A stretch of DNA of 64,000 bases, taken from assembly GCF_003403095.1 (NCBI RefSeq), contig NZ_CP031555.1, forward strand, positions 3,240,501 to 3,304,500, read 5' to 3'. Position 1 is the first letter of the stretch. Every line of letters starts with the position of its first letter. Of the stretch, positions 9,513 to 20,648 are shown one piece after another. Source of the stretch: Thalassospira indica. Lineage in GTDB: Bacteria; Pseudomonadota; Alphaproteobacteria; Rhodospirillales; Thalassospiraceae. The notes below the pieces were generated by a model, which was given only the letters and a program-made list of their open reading frames with translations, was not told the DNA's origin and did not search any database. A program made the translations under genes and the position numbers.

Positions 9513-10016
9513 TTAGCCGGTCACCGCAATCTTGCGCGGTTCGGGCTTCTGTTCTGCTACCTTTGGAAGAGTAAGCAACAGAACACCGTTCTTGAAGGAT
9601 GCGGTAATATTGTCGGCATCAATGGTATCATTCAGGCGGAAGGACCGCTTGAAGCTGCCATAGCTGCGCTCGACAACATGGGCGCCATCCTTGCTTTCAC
9701 GGCTGAATTTCTTCTCGCCGGTGATGGTCAGAACACCGTCAAGCACTTCGACATTGACGTCATCCTGTTCAACGCCCGGGAGTTCGGCAGAAAGTTCAAA
9801 ATGATCTTCGCCGTCATAGATGTCGATCCGCGGGCTCAGCAACGGCTGGGTCGCCTCGCCTTCTTCGGAAGATACCTGTGCCGACGGGGCAGCACGGTGA
9901 CCAAAGATCGAACCGATCATGCGGTCAACGTCACGGGAAATAAGAGTGAAAGGATCACCGTAAGTCGGTGCAGAAGACGGACGACGGGATCCATTAAGAG
10001 TCTGAAGACCAGTCAT
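9513..10016 (-). CDS. Small heat-shock protein, Hsp20/alpha-crystallin family
   Basis: ATP-independent cytoplasmic holdase chaperone, 167 residues. The alpha-crystallin domain occupies the C-terminal two thirds (SPRIDIYDGEDHFELSAELPGVEQDDVNVEVLDGVLTITGEKK...RSYGSFKRSFRL...ASFKNGVLLLTLPKV), ending in the conserved GVLLLTLPK. The ATG at 10016 follows GGAGGG at 7 bases; the frame stays open far upstream but without chaperone-like sequence. A long leader lies before it. Confidence 0.93.
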   Translation of the reverse strand: MTGLQTLNGSRRPSSAPTYGDPFTLISRDVDRMIGSIFGHRAAPSAQVSSEEGEATQPLLSPRIDIYDGEDHFELSAELPGVEQDDVNVEVLDGVLTITGEKKFSRESKDGAHVVERSYGSFKRSFRLNDTIDADNITASFKNGVLLLTLPKVAEQKPEPRKIAVTG

Positions 10017-10325
10017 TGTAGTACCCTCCATTACAGACGAGTATTCTTGCGCCATCAGTCCAGACCAAGCTGCAACCTTGACGCGCATCGGGGCACCATG
10101 CCCCTTTCCGATCTTGAGATAGATCGGGTGAAAATTTCTGCAAGTGGGTCGATGCATTTTTTTGCGAATTTTTGATTTTTTCTGATCGCCTGCTTGGAAA
10201 ACTCCCTGCTGGCATTCCATTCCCTGGAAAAATTCAACATGACGCTGGCGCCCGCCCCGCCCCCGGATTAGCTTCATCCCATTGATTGGCGCACGCGCGC
10301 CACCGTCCGAGTTAAAGGAACGCAT
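10017..10325 (-). promoter_or_regulatory. Leader and promoter region of hsp20
   Basis: The 309 bases between the divergent hsp20 and OYE genes hold no convincing gene. On the hsp20 strand a hairpin GGGGC-ATGGT-GCCCC (10090-10104) lies about 75 bases before the start codon. Further up is CTTGCAG followed by CCCGATCT, only loosely like a heat-shock sigma promoter. The leader could act as an RNA thermometer, but no pairing to the GGAGGG ribosome site was found by eye. Confidence 0.3.
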
Positions 10326-11420
10326 ATGAGCACTCTTTTCACCCCGCTTTCACTGGGTACGCTATCCCTTGATAACCGCATTATCATTGCACCGATGTGC
10401 CAATATTCCGCCGATAACGGCAAGGTCACCCATTGGCATGACATGCATCTGGGCAATCTGGCGCAATCAGGTGCCGGCCTTCTGATTATCGAAGCCACCG
10501 CCGTCGAACCCGAAGGTCGCATTACCTATGGCGATGTCGGCCTGTGGGATGACGAAACCGAGGCTGCACTTGGGAAAACACTCGCGGCTGTCCGTAGCCA
10601 TTCCGACATGCCGATTGCCATCCAACTGGCCCATGCCGGGCGCAAGGCATCCTGTGAAAAACCGTGGCTTGGTGGCCATGCCCTTTCCCCGGACCATGAA
10701 AATGGCTGGCAGGTTTCGGCCCCCTCTGCCGTACCGTTCCGTGACGGCGATCCAATCCCCGAGGCAATGACAAAATCACGCATTGCAGACGTCATTCAGG
10801 CCTTTGTGGAGGCTGCTGAACGCTCGGTCCGGTTGGGCTTTGACGCGATTGAAATTCATGGCGCGCATGGCTATTTGCTCCATCAATTCCTGTCGCCGCA
10901 TGCCAACAAGCGCGATGATGAATATGGCGGCTCGTTTGAAAACCGCACCCGCATCGTGATCGAAATCTATGACGCCATCCGCAAGGCCGTTGGCACGGAC
11001 TATCCGCTCGGCATCCGTATTTCGGCAACCGACTGGGTCGAAGGCGGCTGGGATATTGATCAAAGCGTCGCGCTGGCCAAAATCCTCAAAGACCGTGGAT
11101 GCGATTTTATCGACGTTTCATCGGGCGGCCTTCATATCGATCAGCAAATCCCGCTCGGCCCCAATTATCAGGTGCCGTTTGCCGCCCGCATCAAGGCCGA
11201 AACCGGCATGACCACAATTGCGGTCGGCCTGATCACCGAGGCCGAACAGGCAGAAGCCATCACCTTTACCGGTCAGGCCGATGCCATCGCCCTTGCGCGC
11301 GGCATTCTGTATGACCCGCGCTGGCCGTGGCATGCCGCCGCAACGCTGGGGGCCGAGGTCAAGGCCGCCCCACAATATCTGCGCTGCCAGCCCCGGACGC
11401 TTAAAAAGCTGTTTGGTTGA
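10326..11420 (+). CDS. NADH:flavin oxidoreductase, Old Yellow Enzyme family (YqjM-like)
   Basis: FMN-dependent ene-reductase of 364 residues with a TIM-barrel fold that reduces activated C=C bonds using NAD(P)H. The YqjM-subclass marks are APMCQYSA (Cys25 and Tyr27), QLAHAGRKAS, and the substrate-binding pair in IEIHGAHGYLLHQFLSPHANKRDDEYGG. The C-terminus has the FMN phosphate site (GLITEAEQAEAI and ALARGILYDPRWPWHAA). The start is supported by AAAGGA before the ATG. It is monocistronic with a strong terminator. The physiological substrate is unknown, as usual for this family. Confidence 0.93.
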   Translation: MSTLFTPLSLGTLSLDNRIIIAPMCQYSADNGKVTHWHDMHLGNLAQSGAGLLIIEATAVEPEGRITYGDVGLWDDETEAALGKTLAAVRSHSDMPIAIQLAHAGRKASCEKPWLGGHALSPDHENGWQVSAPSAVPFRDGDPIPEAMTKSRIADVIQAFVEAAERSVRLGFDAIEIHGAHGYLLHQFLSPHANKRDDEYGGSFENRTRIVIEIYDAIRKAVGTDYPLGIRISATDWVEGGWDIDQSVALAKILKDRGCDFIDVSSGGLHIDQQIPLGPNYQVPFAARIKAETGMTTIAVGLITEAEQAEAITFTGQADAIALARGILYDPRWPWHAAATLGAEVKAAPQYLRCQPRTLKKLFG

Positions 11421-11440
11421 CACCTTTTGAATTCAGCAAA

Positions 11441-11468
11441 GAGCCCGCCCGTGTGCGGGCTCTTTTTT
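11441..11468 (+). terminator. Terminator of the OYE gene
   Basis: Stem GAGCCCGC / GCGGGCTC (11441-11448, 11455-11462) followed by six T. Confidence 0.92.
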
Positions 11469-11488
11469 ATTGCCGCTTAGACAAAGAA

Positions 11489-11515
11489 AAGGGGCCCGCC
11501 AGTGGCGAGCCCCTT
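11489..11515 (-). terminator. Terminator of groEL
   Basis: Stem AAGGGGC / GCCCCTT (11489-11495, 11509-11515). On the minus strand it runs into TTTTCTTTG, 31 bases after the groEL stop. Confidence 0.8.
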
Positions 11516-11545
11516 CCGTTATGCGATAGGTCGGTTGGGTAAGGC

Positions 11546-13216
<1,671 letters not shown>

Positions 13217-13260
13217 CTATGAGACGGATGAACGTGGATAAATCACCCAAACGGGCTGAA

Positions 13261-13548
13261 TTAGTCCATGATGCCCATGATGTCGGATTCTTTCATGATC
13301 AACAGCTCTTCGCCGTCGACCTTGACTTCGGTGCCCGACCATTTGCCAAACAGGACTTTGTCACCTGCTTTGACGTCGAGGGCTACGACCGAGCCATCTT
13401 CTTTACGAACGCCAGAACCAACAGCGATGACTTCGCCTTCCTGCGGTTTTTCTTTGGCGGTATCCGGAATAATGATGCCACCGGCAGTTTTGGTGTCGGA
13501 TTCGACACGACGTACCAGTACTCGATCATGCAGCGGACGGAACTTCAT
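13261..13548 (-). CDS. groES: Co-chaperonin GroES (Hsp10)
   Basis: Heptameric lid of the GroEL chamber, 95 residues starting [16 protein letters not shown]. It contains the mobile-loop region and the roof motif [25 protein letters not shown]. The ATG at 13548 has GGAG nine bases upstream; a TTG three codons before it is the only longer alternative. First gene of the groESL operon. Confidence 0.98.
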   Translation of the reverse strand: MKFRPLHDRVLVRRVESDTKTAGGIIIPDTAKEKPQEGEVIAVGSGVRKEDGSVVALDVKAGDKVLFGKWSGTEVKVDGEELLIMKESDIMGIMD

Positions 13549-13613
13549 TTTAGACAACTCCGTGTTTAAGCTAAGGCTCGTTAATAACTAAGACTAACCG
13601 GGATGAGCCCGTA

Positions 13614-13640
13614 TTAGCACTCACCCCCGGCGAGTGCTAA
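13614..13640 (-). promoter_or_regulatory. CIRCE element (HrcA operator) of groESL
   Basis: TTAGCACTC, 9 bases, GAGTGCTAA: an exact match to the CIRCE consensus, 66 bases upstream of groES. HrcA binds CIRCE and represses chaperonin genes until heat shock. Confidence 0.97.
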
Positions 13641-13643
13641 CAG

Positions 13644-13672
13644 CATTTATTGGAGTACCAGTTCAAAGTCAA
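13644..13672 (-). promoter_or_regulatory. Candidate groESL promoter
   Basis: On the minus strand, TTGACT (13672-13667), 17 bases, TAAATG (13649-13644), placing transcription start in or next to CIRCE. The -35 is good; the -10 is weak. The rest of the gap up to 13963 shows nothing convincing. Confidence 0.5.
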
Positions 13673-13963
13673 TAGGGAGATGTAAAAAGACGCAGAAATG
13701 TCACGATTTTTGGCGTTTTCCGCGTACGGAGCGCAGCAAAAATCCGCCCCCGTTTCAAAGCGGGCTGATCAAAACATTTTCATGCCTCGGAAACAAGCCC
13801 CGACACCACGCCGCAGAAGAATATATATCGGGCTGTCACACTTGCTTTTGTCAAAGGGCTGTTTGGCAGGTTCGGTTCAGGCGACGAAGATGCATGGTTC
13901 AAACACCTATGAAAAAGCGGACTTCACGTCTAAGCTCCAGCCAAAGAACGCAAATAACATCCA

Positions 13964-14740
13964 ATGACCGCGCAAACACCCGGATTGCAAAAAATGTCGT
14001 GCAGTAAAAATTCATCGCCCCCGACGTCCGGGCCTTCAGCCAAACGGCAGGAGCTGATCGCACCCGCTTTTCTGTTATTTGCCCTTGTCGGTTTGTTTTC
14101 TTCGCAAACAATTAGCACTGAGTCTTGGGCCGATGAGGCTGATGTCGAATGCCCGAAAAAGATCGCCTATGTCGAAAATGACCCGATGTCGCAGAAGTCG
14201 ATTGTGATCTTGCAGAAACTCTATGCGGATCTCGGCTGCCCGCTTCAGGCCGTCAAACTGCCAGGGCGTCGGGGGCTGTTACATTTCAACCAAGGCCTCG
14301 TGGATGGCGAGTTATACCGCGCAATCCCGGGCGAAAAGAACTATTCCCGCGCGTTTGTAAGATCATCGGTTGCTCTCCGCGAAATTGCAAACCGGCTTTG
14401 GCGCAATCCGAACGATCAAGCCCCATCAACGCCAATTGCCTTTACGCTGGGCGTGATATGGCAGGAGAAGTACGTCCATGCGGATACGGCCAAAACCGGC
14501 ATCACGCACAAGCCGATGATGTTTAATACGGAAAAGCACCAAGCCTATGCCGAAGGCCGCATCACGCGTTTTCTGTCAGCAGATAGCAATATCGACGACA
14601 TGCTGACACAGGGCATTCTGGCCGACACACCAGCACCGGTAATCGAGGAGACGATTTCGGTCCTGCCGCTTTATCATTATCTCGGTGCGGAATTCGAACC
14701 CTTCATGAAAAAATTCTGGGTAAGCGGATTAAATGGTTGA
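13964..14740 (+). pseudogene. Exported substrate-binding-like protein, 3' end cut off by IS copy 2
   Basis: Unrecognised in detail. A hydrophobic segment near residues 32-50 (APAFLLFALVGLFSSQTIS) looks like a signal anchor, followed by a mature domain resembling family 3 solute-binding folds (KIAYVENDPMSQKSIVILQKLYADLGC...PGRRGLLHFNQGLVDGEL). The current frame ends FWVSGLNG, where the last seven residues are encoded by the IS end. Removing the IS and one target duplication restores MKKF-SALVAQTDPFRKAQNQ and a TAA at 18145-18147, so the original protein was about 268 residues. The lost tail is short, so the protein may still work. The start is uncertain (13964 or 13994), as neither has a clear ribosome site. 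Confidence 0.7.
14710..14717. repeat. Target-site duplication, left of IS copy 2
   Basis: AAAATTCT, repeated exactly at 18090-18097. Confidence 0.93.
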
Positions 14741-14804
14741 TCTTACCTTTGCATGAGAGTGAGACAGACCGGCATCTCATCGGATTATCTGGTTGATGCT
14801 TCAC

Positions 14805-15212
14805 CTACTGCTGGTGCATGTTTCCTTCGCTAATTCCAGCAAGAACCCCACACGCCTCAACTTCCCGGTCATCGTTGCAACTCGCTCTCAGTGAAACGAG
14901 TTGTTTCTCAAGCGCTTGCAGAGCGGTTATCTGCGACCGCACATGAGAGATGTGATCATCGAGCAAGGCGTTGACGGCGGTACAAGGCTGATGAGGGTCG
15001 TCCTGATAGCTCTGTAGTTCGTGAATCTCAGCCAGTGACAGGCCCAGGATTCTGCAGCGACGGATGAAGGCCAGCCCCTCACCATGCTTCTCGGTATAGA
15101 CACGGTAACCGTTGTCCTGCCGATCAGGCGGCGGCAACAAGCCCTGCTGTTCATAGAAGCGGATCGTCTGTGTTTCGACCCCTACCAACTGCGCCAACTG
15201 ACCAATGCGCAT
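14805..15212 (-). CDS. MerR-family metal-responsive regulator (IS copy 2)
   Basis: Identical to the 135-residue regulator of copy 1: winged helix at the N-terminus and a Cys/His-containing metal loop at the C-terminus. It starts at the ATG behind GGAGGAGG. It lies 77 bases from the insertion end, pointing into the interrupted gene. Confidence 0.9.
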   Translation of the reverse strand: MRIGQLAQLVGVETQTIRFYEQQGLLPPPDRQDNGYRVYTEKHGEGLAFIRRCRILGLSLAEIHELQSYQDDPHQPCTAVNALLDDHISHVRSQITALQALEKQLVSLRASCNDDREVEACGVLAGISEGNMHQQ

Positions 15213-15243
15213 CAGCCTCCTCCCCAACGGATTCTTTACTCTA

Positions 15244-15274
15244 TTGACCTTATAGTAGCTTTATAGTTTTAAAT
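15244..15274 (+). promoter_or_regulatory. MerR-type promoter/operator (IS copy 2)
   Basis: TTGACC (15244-15249), 19-bp spacer with the near-dyad TTATAGTAGCTTTATAG, TTAAAT (15269-15274), 34 bases before the CDF start codon. Confidence 0.75.
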
Positions 15275-15307
15275 GGTACCACAACATTGTTCAAGTGGAG
15301 TCGTATC

Positions 15308-16204
15308 ATGAGCAAATCCTGTGGTGGCGCCTGTGGCGGTGATGCAACGTCCGCAGCGGATACCGATATACAGGCCTCCTCCGAGGCGCCAGGGAGATGG
15401 GTCAGTGTTTATGCCGTGCCGAAGATGGACTGTCCATCAGAAGAACGAATGATTCGCCTAGCCCTGAACGGCTTTGAGGAGATTCGGGCGCTGTCCTTCG
15501 ACTTGTCGAACCGCCGGCTGAAGGTCGTGCATGACGGCGAGGTCGAGCCCGTCACCTCGAAACTGAAGACCTTGGGGCTAGGCGCCTCGCTTCAGGAAAC
15601 CGTCGCTGCAAATCCGGAGACCATCAAGGCCGCCGAGTTTTCGGCAGCTTCTGCTAAGCAAGAATCCGGGACCCTGCGCTGGTTGCTCGGCATCAATGCA
15701 CTTCTGTTCGTGGTGGAAATGACTGCCGGTCTGATCGCCCAGTCCACCGGCCTGATTGGAGAATCCCTGGACAATTTTGCCGATGCGGCGGTGTACGGGC
15801 TTGCCCTTTATGCGGTTGGACATAGCGTGAAAATGCAGGTACGTGCCGCGCATCTTGCTGGTGTACTGCAACTGATCTTGGCTGTGGGCGTGCTCGTAGA
15901 GGTGGTGAGACGCTTTGTATTCGGTAGTGAGCCTGAATCGCTGGTGATGATGGCTATCGCATTCGTCGCATTGATTGCCAATACCAGTTGTCTGCTGCTC
16001 ATATCCAAACATCGGGAAGGCGGGGCGCACATGAAGGCAAGCTGGATATTCTCGGCCAACGACGTGGTGATCAACCTGGGGGTCATCACCGCCGGCGCCC
16101 TGGTCGCGTGGACCGGTTCCAATTATCCGGATCTGATTATCGGCACCATCGCGGGGGGCATTGTACTTAACGGTGCCAGACGCATTTTGGCGTTGAAGGG
16201 TTAA
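15308..16204 (+). CDS. CDF/CzcD-like divalent metal efflux protein (IS copy 2)
   Basis: Identical in sequence to the copy 1 protein (298 residues). CGGACGG patch and MDCPSEE HMA-like site at the N-terminus, CDF membrane domain after about residue 125. It starts at the ATG with GGAG 7 bases upstream. First gene of the CDF-lspA-tnpA unit. Confidence 0.9.
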   Translation: MSKSCGGACGGDATSAADTDIQASSEAPGRWVSVYAVPKMDCPSEERMIRLALNGFEEIRALSFDLSNRRLKVVHDGEVEPVTSKLKTLGLGASLQETVAANPETIKAAEFSAASAKQESGTLRWLLGINALLFVVEMTAGLIAQSTGLIGESLDNFADAAVYGLALYAVGHSVKMQVRAAHLAGVLQLILAVGVLVEVVRRFVFGSEPESLVMMAIAFVALIANTSCLLLISKHREGGAHMKASWIFSANDVVINLGVITAGALVAWTGSNYPDLIIGTIAGGIVLNGARRILALKG

Positions 16205-16207
16205 ATA

Positions 16208-16720
16208 ATGCTCATTATTGGCAAAAAGCTCTCGCCGTATGCCCTATTGTTCATATCGGGCCTGCTGGCAGCGTCTGATCAGGCTGTAAAGTGGCTGGTG
16301 CAGCAATCAATGGCCTATGGCGAGTATGTTTCGGTGACCCCGTTCTTTAACTGGGTGCACCTATGGAACACCGGTGCCGCATTCAGTCTTTTTGCGAATG
16401 GTGGAGGCTGGCAGCGCTACTTTTTTATCGGAATCGCGGTAGTGGTCTCGATTTTTCTGATCAAGCTGATCCTTGAAAATCGTCATAAAGGAGAAGCCAT
16501 CGCTTACAGTCTTATCCTCGGTGGCGCCATGGGCAACCTGATTGACCGGGTCTTTCGCGGCTATGTTGTGGATTCCTTTGATTTCTATTGGCGAGACTGG
16601 CATTGGCCGGCCTTCAACCTGGCTGATATTGCAATTGTCCTCGGTGCCTTACTTTTCGTTTCCAGCAGCTTGTTGGGTAAAAAAGCAAACACCAATGCCG
16701 AGCCGGATGGATCTGACTGA
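16208..16720 (+). CDS. lspA: Lipoprotein signal peptidase II (IS copy 2)
   Basis: Identical to the copy 1 protein, with catalytic aspartates in GNLIDR and FNLADIAI. Starts four bases after the CDF stop codon. Confidence 0.93.
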   Translation: MLIIGKKLSPYALLFISGLLAASDQAVKWLVQQSMAYGEYVSVTPFFNWVHLWNTGAAFSLFANGGGWQRYFFIGIAVVVSIFLIKLILENRHKGEAIAYSLILGGAMGNLIDRVFRGYVVDSFDFYWRDWHWPAFNLADIAIVLGALLFVSSSLLGKKANTNAEPDGSD

Positions 16721-16741
16721 CACCTACGCCTATACAACACC

Positions 16742-18031
16742 ATGACCGAACTTCCCGACAACATCCTTCACCTGCCGCAATACCAAGTACTGGGCTGCAA
16801 ATCAACCGACGACGAAATGCACTTCCAGGTGGACGTGCCCGATCCCATCGCCTGCGAGGAATGCGGCGTGCAGGGTGAGTTCGTACGGTTCGGCAAGCGT
16901 GACGTTCCCTATCGTGATCTGCCCATCCACGGCAAGCGGGTCACTCTCTGGGTGGTCCGCCGCCGATACACCTGCCGGGCCTGCAAGACAACATTCAGGC
17001 CCCAGCTACCGGAGATGGTGGACGGATTCCGTATGACACTGCGGCTGCATGAGTACGTGGAGAAGGAATCCTTCAACCACCCCTACACCTTTGTGGCGGC
17101 ACAGACCGGCCTGGACGAGAAGACGGTGCGCGACATCTTCAACGCCCGCGCCGAGTTCCTGGGGCGCTGGCACCGCTTCGAGACGCCCCGCATCCTGGGC
17201 ATTGACGAGCTATACCTGAACAAGCGCTACCGCTGCATTCTGACCAACATTGAGGAGCGAACCCTGCTCGACCTGCTGGCCACCCGCCGCCAGGACGTGG
17301 TGACCAACTACCTGATGAAGCTGAAAGACCGGCAGAAGGTCGAGATCGTCAGCATGGACATGTGGAACCCCTACCGGGCAGCGGTCAAGGCTGTGCTGCC
17401 CCAGGCCCGTATCGTGGTCGATAAGTTCCATGTGGTGCGCATGGCCAACGATGCCCTAGAGAGAGTGCGCAAGGGCCTCAGAAAGGAGCTGAAACCGTCC
17501 CAGAGCCGGACTCTCAAGGGAGACCGGAAAATCCTGCTGAAACGCGCTCACGAAGTCTCAGACCGGGAGCGCCTCATCATGGAGACCTGGACAGGCGCGT
17601 TCCCGCAACTGCTGGCCGCCTACGAGCACAAGGAGCGCTTCTACGGCATCTGGGACGCCACCACACGGCTCCAGGCAGAAGCCGCCCTGGACGAGTGGAT
17701 AGCCACCATCCCGAAGGGCCAAAAGGAAGTCTGGAGCGATCTGGTCAGGGCAGTGGGAAACTGGCGCGAAGAGACCATGACCTACTTCGAGACGGACATG
17801 CCCGTCACCAACGCTTACACGGAGTCCATCAACCGACTGGCCAAGGACAAGAACCGTGAAGGGCGCGGTTACTCCTTCGAGGTGATGCGGGCACGAATGC
17901 TCTACACCACGAAGCACAAGAAGAAGGCACCGACTGCGAAGGTCTCTCCTTTCTACAAGAAAACCATCGGTTACGGACTGCCGGACTTCGCAGAGGAACT
18001 CAACTACGGAGTCGATCTATCAACCATCTGA
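16742..18031 (+). CDS. tnpA: ISL3-family transposase (IS copy 2)
   Basis: Identical to the 429-residue copy 1 transposase, intact, with the zinc ribbon and all acidic motifs. It ends 58 bases before the right terminal repeat boundary. Confidence 0.95.
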   Translation: MTELPDNILHLPQYQVLGCKSTDDEMHFQVDVPDPIACEECGVQGEFVRFGKRDVPYRDLPIHGKRVTLWVVRRRYTCRACKTTFRPQLPEMVDGFRMTLRLHEYVEKESFNHPYTFVAAQTGLDEKTVRDIFNARAEFLGRWHRFETPRILGIDELYLNKRYRCILTNIEERTLLDLLATRRQDVVTNYLMKLKDRQKVEIVSMDMWNPYRAAVKAVLPQARIVVDKFHVVRMANDALERVRKGLRKELKPSQSRTLKGDRKILLKRAHEVSDRERLIMETWTGAFPQLLAAYEHKERFYGIWDATTRLQAEAALDEWIATIPKGQKEVWSDLVRAVGNWREETMTYFETDMPVTNAYTESINRLAKDKNREGRGYSFEVMRARMLYTTKHKKKAPTAKVSPFYKKTIGYGLPDFAEELNYGVDLSTI

Positions 18032-18089
18032 GGGTGGTATCAGATTGATGGGGTGAAGGTGCCCCATCAACCATTAAATCCGTATACCC

Positions 18090-18097
18090 AAAATTCT
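18090..18097. repeat. Target-site duplication, right of IS copy 2
   Basis: AAAATTCT, identical to 14710-14717. Confidence 0.93.
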
Positions 18098-18147
18098 CTG
18101 CTCTCGTCGCGCAAACGGATCCATTTCGCAAGGCTCAGAATCAATAA
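18098..18147 (+). other. Displaced 3' end of the interrupted binding-protein-like gene
   Basis: After removal of IS copy 2 and one AAAATTCT, the frame of the gene at 13964 continues here as SALVAQTDPFRKAQNQ and stops at TAA 18145-18147. It is separated from its promoter and start by the 3.4-kb IS. Confidence 0.85.
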
Positions 18148-18298
18148 ACGTAACGACGGACGCCACAACCTTGATAGAGCCGACCACCCATTCAATTGCA
18201 ACGCTCGGAATTTTATAAAAATGCGCATATGCACGAAGGCCAAGCATCTGCTATCCATAGTCTGGACGAATTAATTTACCCTGCACAAGGCAGCACGG

Positions 18299-18856
18299 AT
18301 GCAATTTGAAGAGCTGGAAATTCCCGATGTTAAGTTGATCTTCCCAAAAAAATTTGGCGACGAGCGGGGTTTTTTCTCTGAGACCTATAATCTGGAAGCC
18401 TTTGCCAAAGCTGGCATTGATCAGCAGTTCGTGCAGGACAATCATTCTTTATCGAGCAATGTCGGCGTACTGCGAGGACTGCATTTTCAATGTCCGCCCT
18501 TTGCCCAAGACAAGCTGGTTCGGGTCATCAGAGGCCGCATTCTGGATGTCGCAGTCGACATTCGCGCCAAGTCAAAGACGTTCGGGAAATGGGTTTCAAC
18601 TGAAATCAGTGCAGAAGACTGGAATCAGATATTCATTCCCGCCGGTTTTGCCCACGGCTTTGTCACGCTCGAGCCAGATACGGAAGTGAACTACAAGGTA
18701 TCAGCACCTTATGCTCCGGAAAGCGAACGCGCGATAATGTGGAATGATCCGGACCTTGGCATCGACTGGCCGTTTGGCAAAAGCCAGGTCACGCTGTCGG
18801 CAAAAGACGAGAAAGCCATAAGTTTTGCAAGCTATCGCGAGAACCCGGTATTCTAG
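18299..18856 (+). CDS. rfbC: dTDP-4-dehydrorhamnose 3,5-epimerase
   Basis: Third step of dTDP-L-rhamnose synthesis, a cupin epimerase of 185 residues. Motifs: DERGFFSETYN, FVQDNHSLSSNVGVLRGLHFQ (catalytic His), VRVIRGRILDVAVDIR and IFIPAGFAHGFVTLEPDTEVNYK. It is convergent with rfbA, whose stop is 6 bases from its own. It probably once shared its upstream region with the gene now cut by IS copy 2. Expression may be affected by the IS 209 bases upstream. Confidence 0.97.
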   Translation: MQFEELEIPDVKLIFPKKFGDERGFFSETYNLEAFAKAGIDQQFVQDNHSLSSNVGVLRGLHFQCPPFAQDKLVRVIRGRILDVAVDIRAKSKTFGKWVSTEISAEDWNQIFIPAGFAHGFVTLEPDTEVNYKVSAPYAPESERAIMWNDPDLGIDWPFGKSQVTLSAKDEKAISFASYRENPVF

Positions 18857-18862
18857 TCCCAC

Positions 18863-19744
18863 TTAAAGGATATCGTAGGTTTTTAGAACCGTCTGGAGAT
18901 ATACCTTGTAAGAGCTTGCGCCAAACTCGCTTATCAGCTTTTCAAACTGCTCGACCGAGATCATGCCCTTTCTCAGCGCGATTTCTTCGGGACAGGCAAT
19001 CTTGAGGCTTTGGCGGCTCTCGACGGTACGGACAAAATTGGCGGCATCAAGCATCGCCGCGTGCGTTCCGGTATCGAGCCAGGCATAGCCCCTGCCCATC
19101 TTCTCGACCTTCAGTGTGCCGCGTTTAAGGTAAGCCTTGTTTACGTCGGTAATTTCGAGCTCACCACGTTTGGACGGTTTGATCGATTTGGCGATGTCGA
19201 CGACATCTGAATCGTAAAAATACAACCCCGTCACGGCGAAGTTCGATTTGGGATTGGCGGGTTTTTCCTCAATATCCAGGGCCACACCATCGCGGTCAAA
19301 CTCAACCACGCCATACCGCTCAGGGTCCTGAACGTAATAGGCAAACACCGTTGCCCCATCGGATTGGGCCATTGCATTGCCCAACAATTCGGTCAGGTTG
19401 TGACCAAAATAGATGTTGTCGCCCAAAATCAAACAGCACGGGTCGTTACCGACAAAATCCGCACCAACAATAAACGCATCTGCAAGGCCGCGGGGTTCAG
19501 GCTGAACCGCATATTGAAGGCGGATGCCCCATTTCGAACCATCACCAAGCAGGTCTTTGAACAGCGGAACATCGCGGGGCGTGCTGATAATCAGGATGTC
19601 TGTGATACCCGCCAGCATCAGCGTAGTCAGCGGATAATAGATCATCGGCTTGTCATAGACAGGCTGCAACTGCTTGGAGACAACCAGTGTCGAAGGGTGC
19701 AACCGTGATCCTGTCCCGCCTGCCAGTATGATCCCTTTACGCAT
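18863..19744 (-). CDS. rfbA: Glucose-1-phosphate thymidylyltransferase
   Basis: First step of dTDP-rhamnose synthesis (dTTP + glucose-1-P to dTDP-glucose), 293 residues. It starts [20 protein letters not shown] with the nucleotide-binding loop; further motifs are [26 protein letters not shown] and the sugar-binding [20 protein letters not shown]. The ATG at 19744 overlaps the rfbD stop by 8 bases and has GGAAGGA at 8 bases, so earlier in-frame starts are rejected. Last gene of rfbBDA. Confidence 0.97.
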   Translation of the reverse strand: MRKGIILAGGTGSRLHPSTLVVSKQLQPVYDKPMIYYPLTTLMLAGITDILIISTPRDVPLFKDLLGDGSKWGIRLQYAVQPEPRGLADAFIVGADFVGNDPCCLILGDNIYFGHNLTELLGNAMAQSDGATVFAYYVQDPERYGVVEFDRDGVALDIEEKPANPKSNFAVTGLYFYDSDVVDIAKSIKPSKRGELEITDVNKAYLKRGTLKVEKMGRGYAWLDTGTHAAMLDAANFVRTVESRQSLKIACPEEIALRKGMISVEQFEKLISEFGASSYKVYLQTVLKTYDIL

Positions 19745-20648
19745 CCGCATTTTCCTTCCCACGCCCTCTGATAACAGCCGTCAGGCTGTCCTCAACATTT
19801 GGCAACTTGATACCAAACGTATCATTGATAAGCCTGCAAGACAGCACAGAGTATTCCGGCCTTTTTGCAGCAGTTGGAAATTCCGAGGACTTGATTGGCA
19901 AAACCACACAGTCTTTGCCTTTCCAATCCTCACCCCATTCCTGCAAAGCGATCTTGTGAATGCTCTTGCCAAACTCAAACCACGTCATTTCTTGATCTGA
20001 CGTCAGGTGATAGGTGCCGAATTTATCAAACTCGGCAGAGGTCGCCGCACCGCAAAGCTCCAAAATAGCATGTGCCAAATCATGGGCGCTTGTGGGACAC
20101 CCGGTCTGATCATCGACAATTCGAACCTCATCCCTTTGCGCCATGAGATTGAACATCGTTTTGACGAAGTTTTTGCCAAACTGGCTGTAGACCCAGGATG
20201 TCCTCAATATAAGGTGCTTTTGATGCGCCTCGCGAACAGCAACCTCACCCGCAAGCTTGCTGTTACCGTAAACACCCAGGGGCGAGACCTTATCTTCCTC
20301 GCGATAAGGCTTTGTTCCCTTCCCGTCGAAAACATAATCCGTCGAGACATGGATCAGCGGGATGGCGCGTTTGGCGAGGGCTTCTGCCATTGCGCGAACT
20401 GCATCGCCGTTAACCTTGAACGCGATGTCTTCGTGCTGCTCGGCCAAATCCACGGCGGTGTATGCCGCTGCATTGACAACAATATCCGGTTGCAAGCGGT
20501 CGATAACGGGTTCGATTTGGGAAGCATCCTCAAGGTCACATTCTTCCCGACCAACAAAGACCAGTTGCGCGTCGGGAAATTCATGCGCGGAAGCAGCCAG
20601 ACACCTGGCAAGCTGACCATTTTTGCCAAACACCAGTATTTTAGGCAT
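19737..20648 (-). CDS. rfbD: dTDP-4-dehydrorhamnose reductase
   Basis: Fourth step, NADPH reduction to dTDP-L-rhamnose. SDR-type protein of 303 residues: [17 protein letters not shown] (nucleotide loop), [47 protein letters not shown] with the YxxxK catalytic pair. The ATG at 20648 overlaps the rfbB stop by 8 bases, with AAGGGG as ribosome site. Both ends of the gene overlap neighbours, indicating strict co-translation. Confidence 0.97.
   Translation of the reverse strand: MPKILVFGKNGQLARCLAASAHEFPDAQLVFVGREECDLEDASQIEPVIDRLQPDIVVNAAAYTAVDLAEQHEDIAFKVNGDAVRAMAEALAKRAIPLIHVSTDYVFDGKGTKPYREEDKVSPLGVYGNSKLAGEVAVREAHQKHLILRTSWVYSQFGKNFVKTMFNLMAQRDEVRIVDDQTGCPTSAHDLAHAILELCGAATSAEFDKFGTYHLTSDQEMTWFEFGKSIHKIALQEWGEDWKGKDCVVLPIKSSEFPTAAKRPEYSVLSCRLINDTFGIKLPNVEDSLTAVIRGRGKENADA

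Larger units (their letters stand above)
14718..18089 (+). mobile_element. ISPpu12-type ISL3-family insertion sequence, copy 2
   Basis: Same 3,372-bp length as copy 1 and encoding identical proteins, but inverted (positions in the two copies sum to 20634). Terminal repeats are GGGTAAGCGGATTAAATGG at 14718 and the complement of GGGTATACGGATTTAATGG ending at 18089. It is inserted in the binding-protein-like gene and has its own target duplication, different from that of copy 1. Confidence 0.95.

Noticed and set aside
13698..13967. Open frame of 89 codons between groES and the binding-protein-like gene
   Set aside because: No ribosome site, composition unlike the neighbours, and it overlaps the next gene's start; it looks like chance.
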